Positions 42,743 through 51,213 of a DNA stretch of 64,000 bases are shown here, in pieces. Both the position numbers and the translations under genes were made by a program. The notes beneath the pieces were generated by a model. It was not told where the DNA came from. It saw only the letters and a list, made by a program, of their open reading frames with translations, and ran no database searches. The stretch spans positions 434,001-498,000 of the forward strand of contig NZ_JBLWIS010000002.1 in NCBI RefSeq assembly GCF_048381675.1, in the 5' to 3' direction. This DNA comes from Advenella sp048381675. Lineage in GTDB: Bacteria; Pseudomonadota; Gammaproteobacteria; Burkholderiales; Burkholderiaceae_B. Numbering within the stretch: the first letter of the stretch is position 1; each line of letters begins with the position of its first letter.

Positions 42743-43954
42743 TTAGTGCGCGGCCCATTGAACCGAATCAAGATCAATGCCATCTTTGGCCATTTCCCAC
42801 AAGGGAGACATGTCACGCAATTTGCCAACACGTGATTTGATCAAATCAACAGCGAAATCAACTTCTTCTTCGGTGGTAAAGCGGCCAATCGTAAAACGGA
42901 TTGAACTATGGGCCAGCTCATCGTTCCTGCCCAGCGCACGCAATACATAAGAAGGCTCCAGACTGGCAGAAGTACAGGCAGATCCGCTGGAGACCGCCAG
43001 TTCCTTGATAGCCATGATCAGGGACTCGCCTTCTACATAGTTGAAGCTGACGTTCAGGTTGTGAGGAACCCGCTGATCCATGTCACCGTTCAGGTAAACT
43101 TCTTCAATCTCTGACAAGCCATTCCACAAACGGTCACGCAATGCGCGAATACGTTCGTTTTCTGCCTGCATGTGCAGTTTTGCCAAATGGAAAGCCTCTC
43201 CCATGCCAACAATCTGGTGGGTCGCCAGGGTACCAGAACGGAAACCCCGCTCATGACCGCCACCATGCATTTGTGCCTCGATGCGGATACGTGGTTTGCG
43301 GCGGATATACAAGGCGCCAATACCTTTCGGGCCATAGGTCTTGTGTGCCGAAAAGGACATCAGGTCAACCTTGAGGGTTTGCAGGTCGATATCTACCTTA
43401 CCGGTTGCCTGTGCGGCATCAACGTGAAAAACAATTCCTTTTTCACGGCACAATTCACCAATTGAAGCAATATCCTGCACAACACCGATTTCATTATTCA
43501 CAAACATCACGGAAATCAGGATGGTATCGGGACGAATGGCTGCTTTCAGGACATCCAGATCAATCAGTCCATTTTCCTGCACGTCAAGATAGGTAACTTC
43601 AAAGCCCTGGCGCTCCAGTTCACGGGTAGTATCGAGCACAGCCTTATGTTCGGTCTTGACCGTGATAATGTGCTTGCCACGTTCAGCATAAAAATGTGCT
43701 GCACCTTTAATGGCCAGGTTATTTGATTCGGTGGCACCCGATGTCCAGATGATTTCCCTTGAGTCGGCATTAACCAGTTCAGCCACCTGTTTACGGGCAT
43801 TCTCAACGGCCTCTTCCGCTTCCCAGCCGAACGCATGGCTACGGGAAGCCGGATTGCCGAAATGTTCATATAACCAGGGAACCATTTTTTCCACAACGAC
43901 CGGATCTACCGGTGTCGTAGCGGAATAATCTAAATAAATCGGGCGCTTAGCCAT
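42743..43954 (-). CDS. iscS: Cysteine desulfurase IscS
   Basis: PLP enzyme that supplies sulfur from cysteine to IscU and to tRNA thiolation proteins such as TusA. It begins MAKRPIYLDYSATTPVDPVV; TSGATESNNLAIKG binds PLP, HVDAAQATGKV follows, the PLP Lys is in SFSAHKTYGPKG, and the active-site loop is SGSACTSASLEPSYVL. The ATG at 43952-43954 has GGAG upstream; an upstream in-frame codon would add five residues. About 403 residues. Confidence 0.96.
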   Translation of the reverse strand: MAKRPIYLDYSATTPVDPVVVEKMVPWLYEHFGNPASRSHAFGWEAEEAVENARKQVAELVNADSREIIWTSGATESNNLAIKGAAHFYAERGKHIITVKTEHKAVLDTTRELERQGFEVTYLDVQENGLIDLDVLKAAIRPDTILISVMFVNNEIGVVQDIASIGELCREKGIVFHVDAAQATGKVDIDLQTLKVDLMSFSAHKTYGPKGIGALYIRRKPRIRIEAQMHGGGHERGFRSGTLATHQIVGMGEAFHLAKLHMQAENERIRALRDRLWNGLSEIEEVYLNGDMDQRVPHNLNVSFNYVEGESLIMAIKELAVSSGSACTSASLEPSYVLRALGRNDELAHSSIRFTIGRFTTEEEVDFAVDLIKSRVGKLRDMSPLWEMAKDGIDLDSVQWAAH

Positions 43955-43972
43955 AACATCAAACTCCAAAAT

Positions 43973-44476
43973 TTATACGATGACGGAAGATAAGGTATCG
44001 GTTTTTCTTTGCATCAGGACACTGCTTGTTTGCGGAACCTGGTTCAATTGACGCATGCGTTGCTGATCTACCAAATCCTGAAGCGTTACCGAATCCAGGT
44101 AATCAACCATTTTGCGATTCAGGTTAGTCCAAAGATCGTGCGTCATGCATTTTCCCGATGGATTTCCATCTTTACCGGATGCACACTCGGACTTGCTGCC
44201 ACAACTGGTAGCATCCAAGGGCTCATCCACAGCAAAAATAATATCGGCGATTGTAATTTCTCTTGCGAAGCGAGCTAGAATATAGCCACCGCCCGGTCCA
44301 CGAATACTTTCCACCAACTCGTGACGACGCAACTTCCCGAACAGCTGTTCGAGATAAGAAAGAGAAATATTCTGTCTTTCGCTGACTGTTGATAAAGTTA
44401 TGGGGCCGCTGTTCTGGCGTAAAGCCAGATCAATCATTGCCGTGACAGCAAATCGACCTTTCGTAGTTAATCGCAT
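43973..44476 (-). CDS. iscR: Fe-S cluster regulator IscR
   Basis: Rrf2-family repressor of the isc operon when it carries a [2Fe-2S] cluster. The winged helix reads MRLTTKGRFAVTAMIDLALR and ISLSYLEQLFGKLRRHELVESIRGPGGGYILAR. Cluster ligands are Cys92, Cys98, Cys110 and His113. The gap between the second and third Cys is 11 residues, against 5 in E. coli, so there is a six-residue insertion (within ASGKDGNPSGK). The start at 44474-44476 follows AAGGAA; the reading frame extends upstream through its own operator and is not used. First gene of the isc operon. Confidence 0.95.
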   Translation of the reverse strand: MRLTTKGRFAVTAMIDLALRQNSGPITLSTVSERQNISLSYLEQLFGKLRRHELVESIRGPGGGYILARFAREITIADIIFAVDEPLDATSCGSKSECASGKDGNPSGKCMTHDLWTNLNRKMVDYLDSVTLQDLVDQQRMRQLNQVPQTSSVLMQRKTDTLSSVIV

Positions 44477-44494
44477 AATAAATTCCTTGCCACA

Positions 44495-44519
44495 ATAGCC
44501 GAGTAATTTACTCAAGTAT
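44495..44519 (-). promoter_or_regulatory. IscR type 1 operator, proximal
   Basis: Minus-strand halves ATACTTGAGT and ACTCGGCTAT around a short A/T centre fit the type 1 IscR consensus (ATASYYGACT, R-W-W-W, AGTCRRSTAT) with a symmetric C/G swap in the inner GACT/AGTC bases. It lies 19 bases upstream of the iscR start codon. Confidence 0.75.
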
Positions 44520-44524
44520 AACAA

Positions 44525-44549
44525 ATAGCCGACTAATTTACTAGGATTT
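44525..44549 (-). promoter_or_regulatory. IscR type 1 operator, distal
   Basis: Its downstream half TAGTCGGCTAT matches the IscR consensus exactly; the upstream half (AAATCCTAGT) is weaker. It starts 30 bases from the proximal operator, close to three helical turns. A possible -10 TATACT lies between the two on the minus strand, so binding should block the promoter. Confidence 0.75.
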
Positions 44550-44615
44550 ATTATTGATACAAGGAACTTTGCACGAATATTGTCATATTTATGCAAAGTT
44601 TAGGCATGAGGGAGA

Positions 44616-45107
44616 TTAGGCAGCCTGATATTGCTTGACGCGTTTGCTAACTATTTCGAATACGCCCTGACAGGCATCTTCCAGGTAATCAAGCATTTTG
44701 AAAAAACCATCCAAGCCACCATAATAGGGATCAGGTACGGTTGCTTCTTCATAATCATTGGCAAAGCGCATTAACAGCATTAACTTATGCCGTAAAGGCT
44801 TGGGACAAATTTGCTGCATATAAGAAAGGTTATCCCAGTCCATTGCAAGAATAAGATCATATTCTGTAAAATCTTCTGGAGTAACCTGGCGGGCACGGTG
44901 CTGTGAAATATCATAGCCACGTTTACGGGCTGCCAGTTGAGCCCGGCCATCGGGCGCATCACCAATATGGTAGTTTTGAGTACCTGCCGAATCAACCTGA
45001 ATTGAGTTTTGCAGGCCTGCCTCCTGGACGAGACGACGCAACACCCCCGCGGCACTCGGCGAGCGACAGATATTGCCCATACAGACGAAAAGTACTTTAG
45101 TAACCAT
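44616..45107 (-). CDS. Low-molecular-weight protein tyrosine phosphatase
   Basis: Cytoplasmic phosphotyrosine phosphatase, 163 residues. The P-loop is VCMGNICRSPSA (Cys9-x5-Arg15) and the general acid Asp lies in VPDPYYGG. SAGTQNYHIGDAPDGRA and LAMDWDNL are family blocks. In related betaproteobacteria this gene also sits before iscR. No exopolysaccharide kinase or export genes are nearby, so a link to capsule regulation cannot be claimed here. Confidence 0.93.
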   Translation of the reverse strand: MVTKVLFVCMGNICRSPSAAGVLRRLVQEAGLQNSIQVDSAGTQNYHIGDAPDGRAQLAARKRGYDISQHRARQVTPEDFTEYDLILAMDWDNLSYMQQICPKPLRHKLMLLMRFANDYEEATVPDPYYGGLDGFFKMLDYLEDACQGVFEIVSKRVKQYQAA

Positions 45108-45330
45108 AGCCCTATAGTTTGAGGGAAAACCCCAGTAATGGCAAGCATTTTTTAAGCATGATTAAAAAATGAACACACTTAAAAATTTTTTTTGCCTTGA
45201 AAAACAACAAGTTAAAAGAACGCCGTGTTTTAGTACTAAATCATTTAAATCATACACACTTTAAAATCAAGTGAAAATAGATATTTGACAAAATTAAACA
45301 ATATTTAATGACAGCAAAAATAATGCCACA

Positions 45331-46311
45331 TCAAAAGGCAGAACTTACCAATTCCACAGATTTAAGTCTTGCAGATACATCATAAACGCGCGAAGTGACC
45401 ACCAGCTCATCCACTCCCGTCATCTCGACAAACCGCGTAATTTCACACGCAACGGTTTCGGGACTACCTACCATGGAATACTTGAGCTTGTAATCGACAC
45501 TGGCACGTTCGGCCGGTGAAACATGATCATCAAGATTATCCACCGGTGGCTGAAGTTTTCCGGGAGTATTCCTGAGAAGCTGCACCGATGCCATCTGATG
45601 AGAAGTATAGTGATACCTGGCCAACTCATCGGTTTCGGCAACCACCACATTAACACAGGCACTAGCGTAGGGTTTCTCAAGGCAAACCGATGGCCTGAAA
45701 GACGAACGATAAACTGATAAGGCATTCATCAAATCAGCCGGTGCAAAATGAGACGCAAAAGAAAAAGGAAGCCCAAGATATGCCGCCAATTGTGCGCTAT
45801 ACAAACTGGAGCCCAACAGCCAGACAGGCACCTTAACCCCCGCCGCAGGCACCGCCACAATTTGCTGCCCCTGTTCCGGCTGGCGGAAATAAAACTGCAA
45901 TTCCTGCACATCCTGCGGAAAATTTTCCGCACTGGTTCGCAAATCCCGTCGCAAGGCCCTTGCCGTATTCATGTCGGTGCCGGGCGCCCTGCCCAGGCCC
46001 AAATCTATGCGGTCCGGATACAAAGAAGCCAAAGTACCAAACTGCTCGGCAATAATAAGTGGCGAATGATTAGGCAACATAACCCCACCAGACCCCACGC
46101 GAATCCGGCTTGTTCCTGCTGCTATATAGCCAATTGCCACCGCCGTAGCGGAACTAGCAATGCCTGGGATATTATGATGTTCAGCCAGCCAGAAACGCGT
46201 GAAACCGCATTCTTCCGCTTTTTTTGCCAACAACAATGAATTACCAAGCGCATCGCCTACCGTTTCATTTTCGTTTACAGGCGACAAATCCAGAATAGAA
46301 AAGGGAACCAA
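45331..46311 (-). CDS. LLM-class (luciferase-like) flavin monooxygenase, YhbW-like
   Basis: FMN-dependent monooxygenase of the bacterial luciferase fold. VPFSILDLSPVNENETVGDA and GFTRFWLAEHHNIPGIASSATAVAIGYIA at the N-terminus, then IRVGSGGVMLPNHSPLIIAEQFGTLASLYPDRIDLGLGRAPG (shared by the YhbW/LLM group), are clear; each is only part of a longer match. 326 residues. The start is a TTG at 46309-46311, with AGGT upstream; no ATG fits. Substrate unknown. It lies where rplS would be expected after trmD. Confidence 0.88.
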   Translation of the reverse strand: MVPFSILDLSPVNENETVGDALGNSLLLAKKAEECGFTRFWLAEHHNIPGIASSATAVAIGYIAAGTSRIRVGSGGVMLPNHSPLIIAEQFGTLASLYPDRIDLGLGRAPGTDMNTARALRRDLRTSAENFPQDVQELQFYFRQPEQGQQIVAVPAAGVKVPVWLLGSSLYSAQLAAYLGLPFSFASHFAPADLMNALSVYRSSFRPSVCLEKPYASACVNVVVAETDELARYHYTSHQMASVQLLRNTPGKLQPPVDNLDDHVSPAERASVDYKLKYSMVGSPETVACEITRFVEMTGVDELVVTSRVYDVSARLKSVELVSSAF

Positions 46312-46353
46312 GTCAATACCTATTTTTCAAAATGAGCCAAGCAATAACTTACA

Positions 46354-47118
46354 CTATTTATCTGATAGCGTCTTTAAAAACTTTTCATCCACAGGGCTTA
46401 ACAAGCCAAGGCTTCTTGCCTGCGCAATGAGCTCAGGCCTACGTTCCCAGGTTAGCTTCAGTGACATCTGGCGACGCCAGGTAGCAATATTTTTATGATG
46501 CCCGGATAACAGGACTTCGGGTACCGCCCCCCCTTCGAACACCTCGGGACGTGTATAATGCGGACTATCAAGCAGGCCGGACAAAGACTCATGAAATGAA
46601 TCCTGCAAGGCTGATGCCGCATCATTGAGCACAGACGGCAGCAAACGAACCGCTGCATCTATCATTGCCAGGGCGGCAATTTCTCCGCCTGACAAAACAA
46701 AATCGCCCAGCGAAATTTCCTCATCAACGTAGTGATCTATAAAGCGCTGGTCTATACCTTCATAGCGCCCGCAAACAAAAGTCACTCCTCCGGAATTTGC
46801 CAACTCTTGCGCTTTTTGCTGGTTGAATGGCCTGCCGACCGGACTTAACAAGACAACTTTTGCCGGTGATGCATTTTCCTTTTGACGGTCCTTTTGTATA
46901 TCTTGCACCGCCATCCTTAAGGGCTCTGCCATCATGACCATACCAGGCCCACCACCATAGGGACGATCATCAACCGTTTGATGAAGATCCGAAGTATACA
47001 CACGGGGATTCCAGGTTTTAAGCTGCCAGATAGCTTGCCGGTGCGCCCTTCCCGTTACCCCCAGGTCCCGGACCACGGAAAAGATTTCAGGGAACAGGGT
47101 AATAACGTCTATTCGCAT
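46354..47118 (-). CDS. trmD: tRNA (guanine37-N1)-methyltransferase
   Basis: SPOUT-class enzyme that methylates G37 of tRNAs and prevents frameshifting. It begins MRIDVITLFPEIFSVV. The knot region shows DRPYGGGPGMVMMAEPL, LLSPVGRPFNQQKAQELA, FVCGRYEGIDQRFIDHYVDEEISLGDFVLSGGEIAAL and HYTRPEVF followed by VPEVLLSGHH. 254 residues. Its ATG overlaps the rimM stop by one base. Confidence 0.96.
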   Translation of the reverse strand: MRIDVITLFPEIFSVVRDLGVTGRAHRQAIWQLKTWNPRVYTSDLHQTVDDRPYGGGPGMVMMAEPLRMAVQDIQKDRQKENASPAKVVLLSPVGRPFNQQKAQELANSGGVTFVCGRYEGIDQRFIDHYVDEEISLGDFVLSGGEIAALAMIDAAVRLLPSVLNDAASALQDSFHESLSGLLDSPHYTRPEVFEGGAVPEVLLSGHHKNIATWRRQMSLKLTWERRPELIAQARSLGLLSPVDEKFLKTLSDK

Positions 47119-47711
47119 CAGAAGTCTGCCGGCCAGTCTGTTTCGATCCTTTTTTGCTGGATGTCTACAAAAGGGACATGCGCCTGAACAAACGGCACCA
47201 GGATTTCCTTAACCCTGCCTTTGTCATCTGTCAGGAAAGCCACCTTCCCTTGCTCATCAAGCCCCTGCCGGTCAATATGGAGAACAGCATGCGCTCCATT
47301 GTCAGAAACCTCCCGGACCAGGCCCAATAAAACCGGACCTGAAGAATCAGCTGTACTGAAAACAGAGCAGCCAATCAAGTCAACCCAATAAAATTCATCA
47401 TCGGAGGCACTGGGAAAACCAGCACGCGACACGAAGACGGATGTTCCTTTAAGAGCCTCAGCCTGATCCCTGTCATCACACCCCTCCAGTTGGGCAACAA
47501 TAGAACCGGCATGCTCGCGAACACGGGAAACCCTGACCAAGCGATGCGGCTCCTGTTGCACACCTGAGCGCGAAAGACGGGCCAACCACCATTCATTGAC
47601 ATTCAGCAGAATGCTTTCTTGGGCAGAATGCGGCTGAACCTTAATCATACCGCGCACACCATAAGCCGATACAATACGGCCAAGTTCAACAAGATCTTCT
47701 GGAGTTGCCAT
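47118..47711 (-). CDS. rimM: 16S rRNA processing protein RimM
   Basis: 30S maturation factor that binds S19. It has LGRIVSAYGVRGMIKVQPHS at the N-terminus, EGCDDRDQAEALKGTSVFV, the PRC-barrel part EFYWVDLIGCSVFS and the end KEILVPFVQAHVPFVDIQQKRIETDWPADF, all characteristic. About 197 residues. Middle gene of rpsP-rimM-trmD. Confidence 0.95.
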   Translation of the reverse strand: MATPEDLVELGRIVSAYGVRGMIKVQPHSAQESILLNVNEWWLARLSRSGVQQEPHRLVRVSRVREHAGSIVAQLEGCDDRDQAEALKGTSVFVSRAGFPSASDDEFYWVDLIGCSVFSTADSSGPVLLGLVREVSDNGAHAVLHIDRQGLDEQGKVAFLTDDKGRVKEILVPFVQAHVPFVDIQQKRIETDWPADF

Positions 47712-47749
47712 TAATCCACACCACCCATTTATTCAAAAACAAAAAGCCG

Positions 47750-47791
47750 CACACAAAAAACAAAACGACCGCCAGCCATCGCAAACGGTCG
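47750..47791 (-). terminator. Attenuator-like hairpin between rpsP and rimM
   Basis: On the minus strand CGACCG (47786-47791) pairs with CGGTCG (47766-47771) around a 14-base loop, followed by TTTTGTTTTTT. It lies just after the rpsP stop and could lower transcription into rimM-trmD relative to the ribosomal protein gene. Confidence 0.6.
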
Positions 47792-47816
47792 AATCATTTT
47801 GTCTGACAGAAAAATA

Positions 47817-48071
47817 TCAGGCAGCAGCTTTGGCAGAAAACTGTTTAACCAAACGCTGTACAACTGGTGACAACTGCGCACCATTACCAACCCAGTGGTT
47901 CACACGATCAAGTTCGATACGCAGGGCCTCTGTGCCTTCTTTGGCAACAGGATTATAAAAACCAACACGCTCGATGAAGCGACCATCACGACGATTGCGT
48001 GAATCAGCGGCAACAATGTTGTAAAATGGGCGTTTTTTTGAGCCACCACGGGCTAGACGAATCACCACCAT
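47817..48071 (-). CDS. rpsP: 30S ribosomal protein S16
   Basis: 84 residues: MVVIRLARGGSKKRPFYNIV, then ADSRNRRDGRFIERVGFYNP, ELDRVNHWVGNGAQLSPVVQ and RLVKQF. Standard S16 of betaproteobacteria. First gene of rpsP-rimM-trmD. Confidence 0.97.
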   Translation of the reverse strand: MVVIRLARGGSKKRPFYNIVAADSRNRRDGRFIERVGFYNPVAKEGTEALRIELDRVNHWVGNGAQLSPVVQRLVKQFSAKAAA

Positions 48072-48161
48072 AGGTAGTCCTTTCTTGTAAAATTAAATTA
48101 ATATGAAACGAGTGATTATATCAAGAGATACAAACATAATGCAATCTTAATTTATAAAGCC

Positions 48162-48197
48162 TGCCAAAAGCAAAACAACAACCCCCTGCTTTTGGCA
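48162..48197 (-). terminator. Inverted repeat after tusA, possible terminator
   Basis: TGCCAAAAGCA and TGCTTTTGGCA form a perfect 11-bp stem with a 14-base loop, in the gap between the tusA stop and the rpsP promoter. The following T-run is weak (GGCTTTATAAATT), so termination is plausible but not certain. Confidence 0.5.
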
Positions 48198-48212
48198 TAT
48201 AGGCAACATACA

Positions 48213-48452
48213 CTACCTGCGTTTAAGGTAATGCACTGTACTGGTGTCAAGAACCTCTTGTGCCACCAGTTCATTTTTGGTTTGGGCTGAAAAGGCCTGA
48301 AAATCCTTGACAGCATTCTTGTCGGTCGTAATGACCTTCAGGATTTGGCCACTTTCTATGGTAGCCAATGCCTTTTTTGCTTTCAGGATAGGAAGCGGAC
48401 AAACCAAACCACTGGCATCCACCTCCAGGACATAAGAATGTTTTTCAGACAT
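48213..48452 (-). CDS. tusA: TusA-family sulfur carrier
   Basis: 79 residues with the active-site motif DASGLVCPLPILKAKKAL (CPxP), typical of TusA/SirA sulfur-transfer proteins that receive sulfur from IscS for tRNA thiolation or other uses. A cytoplasmic two-layer fold is expected. It begins 2 bases after the alaS stop, so it is co-transcribed with alaS. Whether it is true TusA or one of the paralogous carriers is not settled by the sequence. Confidence 0.85.
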   Translation of the reverse strand: MSEKHSYVLEVDASGLVCPLPILKAKKALATIESGQILKVITTDKNAVKDFQAFSAQTKNELVAQEVLDTSTVHYLKRR

Positions 48453-48454
48453 GC

Positions 48455-51070
48455 TTATAACTTACCCTCAACCCAGACAAGAACTCCTGCAATAGCCCCA
48501 TCCAAAGCCTGAAGATCGGTACCACCCCCCATTGCCATATCAGGGCGGCCACCACCTTTGCCACCGATTTGGATAGAAACATGAGAGACCAGATCTCCGG
48601 CCTTGACCTTGCTGGTGACATCAGCTGTCACACCAGCTGCTACGCTGATTTTACCGTCAGCCTCTGCCGCCAGCACAACTACCGCGGTTTTCAGCTTGTC
48701 TTTAAGCTGGTCGATCATGCCGCGCAGTGATTTGGGATCTGCACCCTTGATTACAGCAGCCAATACCTTGACGCCATTCACATCAACCGCCTGGGATGAC
48801 AAATCGGCACTGGCCGCAGAGGCCACTTTAGCCTTCAGCTGATCAACCTCTTTCTCAAGAGAACGGATATGTTCTTGCGCCTGGCGAGCCTTTTCTACTA
48901 GCTCGGCCGGGTTAGCCTTCAAGAAAGCCGCTGCCTGCTGAACCGACTTGTTAAGGTTACGAACCCAAGCCAGGGCATTGCTACCCGTAATGGCTTCAAT
49001 TCGACGAATACCGGCTGCCACGCCACCTTCGGACACAATCTTGAACATGCCAATATCACCGGTACGATGTACGTGCGTACCACCGCACAACTCACGGGAG
49101 AAGCCGATATCGAGCACACGAACCTCGTCATCGTATTTTTCGCCAAACAGCGCCACTGCCCCGCCTGCCACAGCATCATCGTAAGACATCAGCTGCGCGG
49201 TAACTTCGGTATTTTCCAGGATCTCGGCATTAACAATGTCTTCTACCCGGCCGATTTCCTCAGCGGCTACCGGTGCATCATGCGCAAAGTCAAACCGGGT
49301 TTTATCCGGATCAACCAATGAGCCACGCTGCTGCACATGCTCGCCCAGCACCTGGCGCAAAGCCTTGTGCATGATATGAGTGACCGAGTGATTTCGCATG
49401 GTACGCTGGCGACGTTCCACATCAACATGCGCATCCAGTGAATCACCTGTTTTGATGGTACCCAAAGTGACGGTACCATGATGACCAAAAACACTGGATT
49501 GGATTTTTTGGGTATCATGAACATTGAAGTGAGTACCGAAGCCAGACAAAATACCGGTATCTCCAACCTGACCACCTGATTCCGCATAGAACGGGGTATT
49601 ATCAAGAACGATAACGGCATCCTGCCCTTCATGGGCGGACTCAACCAACGAGCCATCCACATACACGGCCAGCACTTTGGCATTGGTTTGCAGGCGTTCA
49701 TATCCCTCAAAACGGGTTTGCTCACCAGAATAACTCAAGCCTTGCGCCATTTTGAACTTACCGCTTGCCCTGGCCATTTCACGCTGACGGTTCATGGCCT
49801 CTTCATAACCCGCCTCATCAACTTCGTATCCTCGTTCACGGCAAATATCTGCCGTCAAGTCAAAAGGAAAACCGAAAGTATCGTAAAGCGTAAAGGCCGT
49901 TTCGCCATTCAGGGCACCACCTTTTGCCGTCAACTCGAGTTCGGCGTCCAGTATTTTCATGCCCTTTTCAAGGGTTTCCTGGAAGCGCTCTTCTTCCTGC
50001 TTGAGCACTTGGGTTACACGTTCCTGATGCTGGGTCAGTTCGGGATACGCTTCACCCATCTCCCTGACCAGATCAGCCACCAGCTTATGGAAGAACGGCT
50101 TGATTTGACCCAGTTGGTATCCATGACGCAAAGCACGACGGATGATACGACGCAGCACATAACCGCGACCTTCATTACCAGGAATAACACCATCAACAAT
50201 CATGAAGCTGCAAGCACGAATGTGATCAGCAATGACTTTAAGTGAATTGTGCTCCAGGTCTGCCACGCCGGTTTCACGCGCCGCTGCTTTGATCAGATTC
50301 TGGAAAAGATCAATTTCATAATTGGAGTGCACATGTTGCAGAACAGCAGAAACCCGCTCAAGACCCATACCCGTGTCTACACAGGGACGGGGCAGTGGGT
50401 GCATAACACCAGCGGCATCACGATCAAACTGCATGAACACCAGGTTCCAGATCTCGATATAACGATCCCCATCCTCTTCGGGAGAGCCGGGAGGCCCACC
50501 CCAGACATCGGGACCATGATCATAGAAAATTTCTGAACAAGGGCCACAAGGACCGGTATCAGCCATTTGCCAAAAGTTATCTGACGCATAGCGTGCGCCT
50601 TTATTGTCACCAATACGGATGATTCGCTCAACCGGAACCCCTACTTCCTTGTTCCAGATCTCATAGGCCTCATCATCTTCCTGATAAACCGTTACCCAAA
50701 GTTTTTCAGCAGGCAAATTGTAAACCCGCGTCAGCAACTCCCAGGCATTCCGGATGGCTTCGTGCTTGAAGTAATCACCAAAGCTGAAATTCCCGAGCAT
50801 CTCAAAAAAAGTGTGATGACGGGCGGTATAACCCACATTCTCCAGGTCGTTGTGCTTACCCCCGGCGCGCAGGCAACGCTGTGAAGAGGTCGCCCGTTTG
50901 TACGGACGGGTTTCTTTACCGGTAAAGACATCCTTGAACTGAACCATTCCTGAGTTGGTAAACAACAGGGTTGGGTCATTTCCGGGCACCAATGACGAAG
51001 ACGGAACAATGGTGTGGCCTTTAGACTCAAAGAACTGTAGAAACTTTTGTCTTATTTCTGCTGATTTCAT
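48455..51070 (-). CDS. alaS: Alanyl-tRNA synthetase
   Basis: Charges tRNA-Ala and edits mischarged Ser/Gly. 871 residues. Class II core: FLQFFESKGHTIVPSSSLVP, LLFTNSGMVQFKDVFTG, RATSSQRCLRAGGKHNDLENVG, and ADTGPCGPCSEIFYD. Motif 3 region: PCVDTGMGLERVSAVLQ. Editing domain: HSVTHIMHKALRQVLG (HxxxH) and SRELCGGTHVHRTGDIG (CxxxH). C-Ala: GGKGGGRPDMAMGGG. Followed by tusA after 2 bases. Confidence 0.97.
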   Translation of the reverse strand: MKSAEIRQKFLQFFESKGHTIVPSSSLVPGNDPTLLFTNSGMVQFKDVFTGKETRPYKRATSSQRCLRAGGKHNDLENVGYTARHHTFFEMLGNFSFGDYFKHEAIRNAWELLTRVYNLPAEKLWVTVYQEDDEAYEIWNKEVGVPVERIIRIGDNKGARYASDNFWQMADTGPCGPCSEIFYDHGPDVWGGPPGSPEEDGDRYIEIWNLVFMQFDRDAAGVMHPLPRPCVDTGMGLERVSAVLQHVHSNYEIDLFQNLIKAAARETGVADLEHNSLKVIADHIRACSFMIVDGVIPGNEGRGYVLRRIIRRALRHGYQLGQIKPFFHKLVADLVREMGEAYPELTQHQERVTQVLKQEEERFQETLEKGMKILDAELELTAKGGALNGETAFTLYDTFGFPFDLTADICRERGYEVDEAGYEEAMNRQREMARASGKFKMAQGLSYSGEQTRFEGYERLQTNAKVLAVYVDGSLVESAHEGQDAVIVLDNTPFYAESGGQVGDTGILSGFGTHFNVHDTQKIQSSVFGHHGTVTLGTIKTGDSLDAHVDVERRQRTMRNHSVTHIMHKALRQVLGEHVQQRGSLVDPDKTRFDFAHDAPVAAEEIGRVEDIVNAEILENTEVTAQLMSYDDAVAGGAVALFGEKYDDEVRVLDIGFSRELCGGTHVHRTGDIGMFKIVSEGGVAAGIRRIEAITGSNALAWVRNLNKSVQQAAAFLKANPAELVEKARQAQEHIRSLEKEVDQLKAKVASAASADLSSQAVDVNGVKVLAAVIKGADPKSLRGMIDQLKDKLKTAVVVLAAEADGKISVAAGVTADVTSKVKAGDLVSHVSIQIGGKGGGRPDMAMGGGTDLQALDGAIAGVLVWVEGKL

Positions 51071-51213
51071 CGTGTAAAAGTGGCTGAATAAATTTATTTA
51101 ACCGCCAATTATAAGGGGTGTTTAACAAATAAGTGCATTTTTGACACTTTACTACGTTAAATGCCCTGGTGGATGACCTGTTAAAACCAGACTCAACATC
51201 CTAAAGCACCCTT

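Noticed and set aside
43973..44596. Long form of IscR starting at 44596
   Set aside because: It would translate through the two IscR operators; the ATG at 44476 gives the conserved MRLTTKGRFAV start.
49631..50245. 204-residue plus-strand frame inside alaS
   Set aside because: Antisense to the catalytic core of alaS; no independent support.
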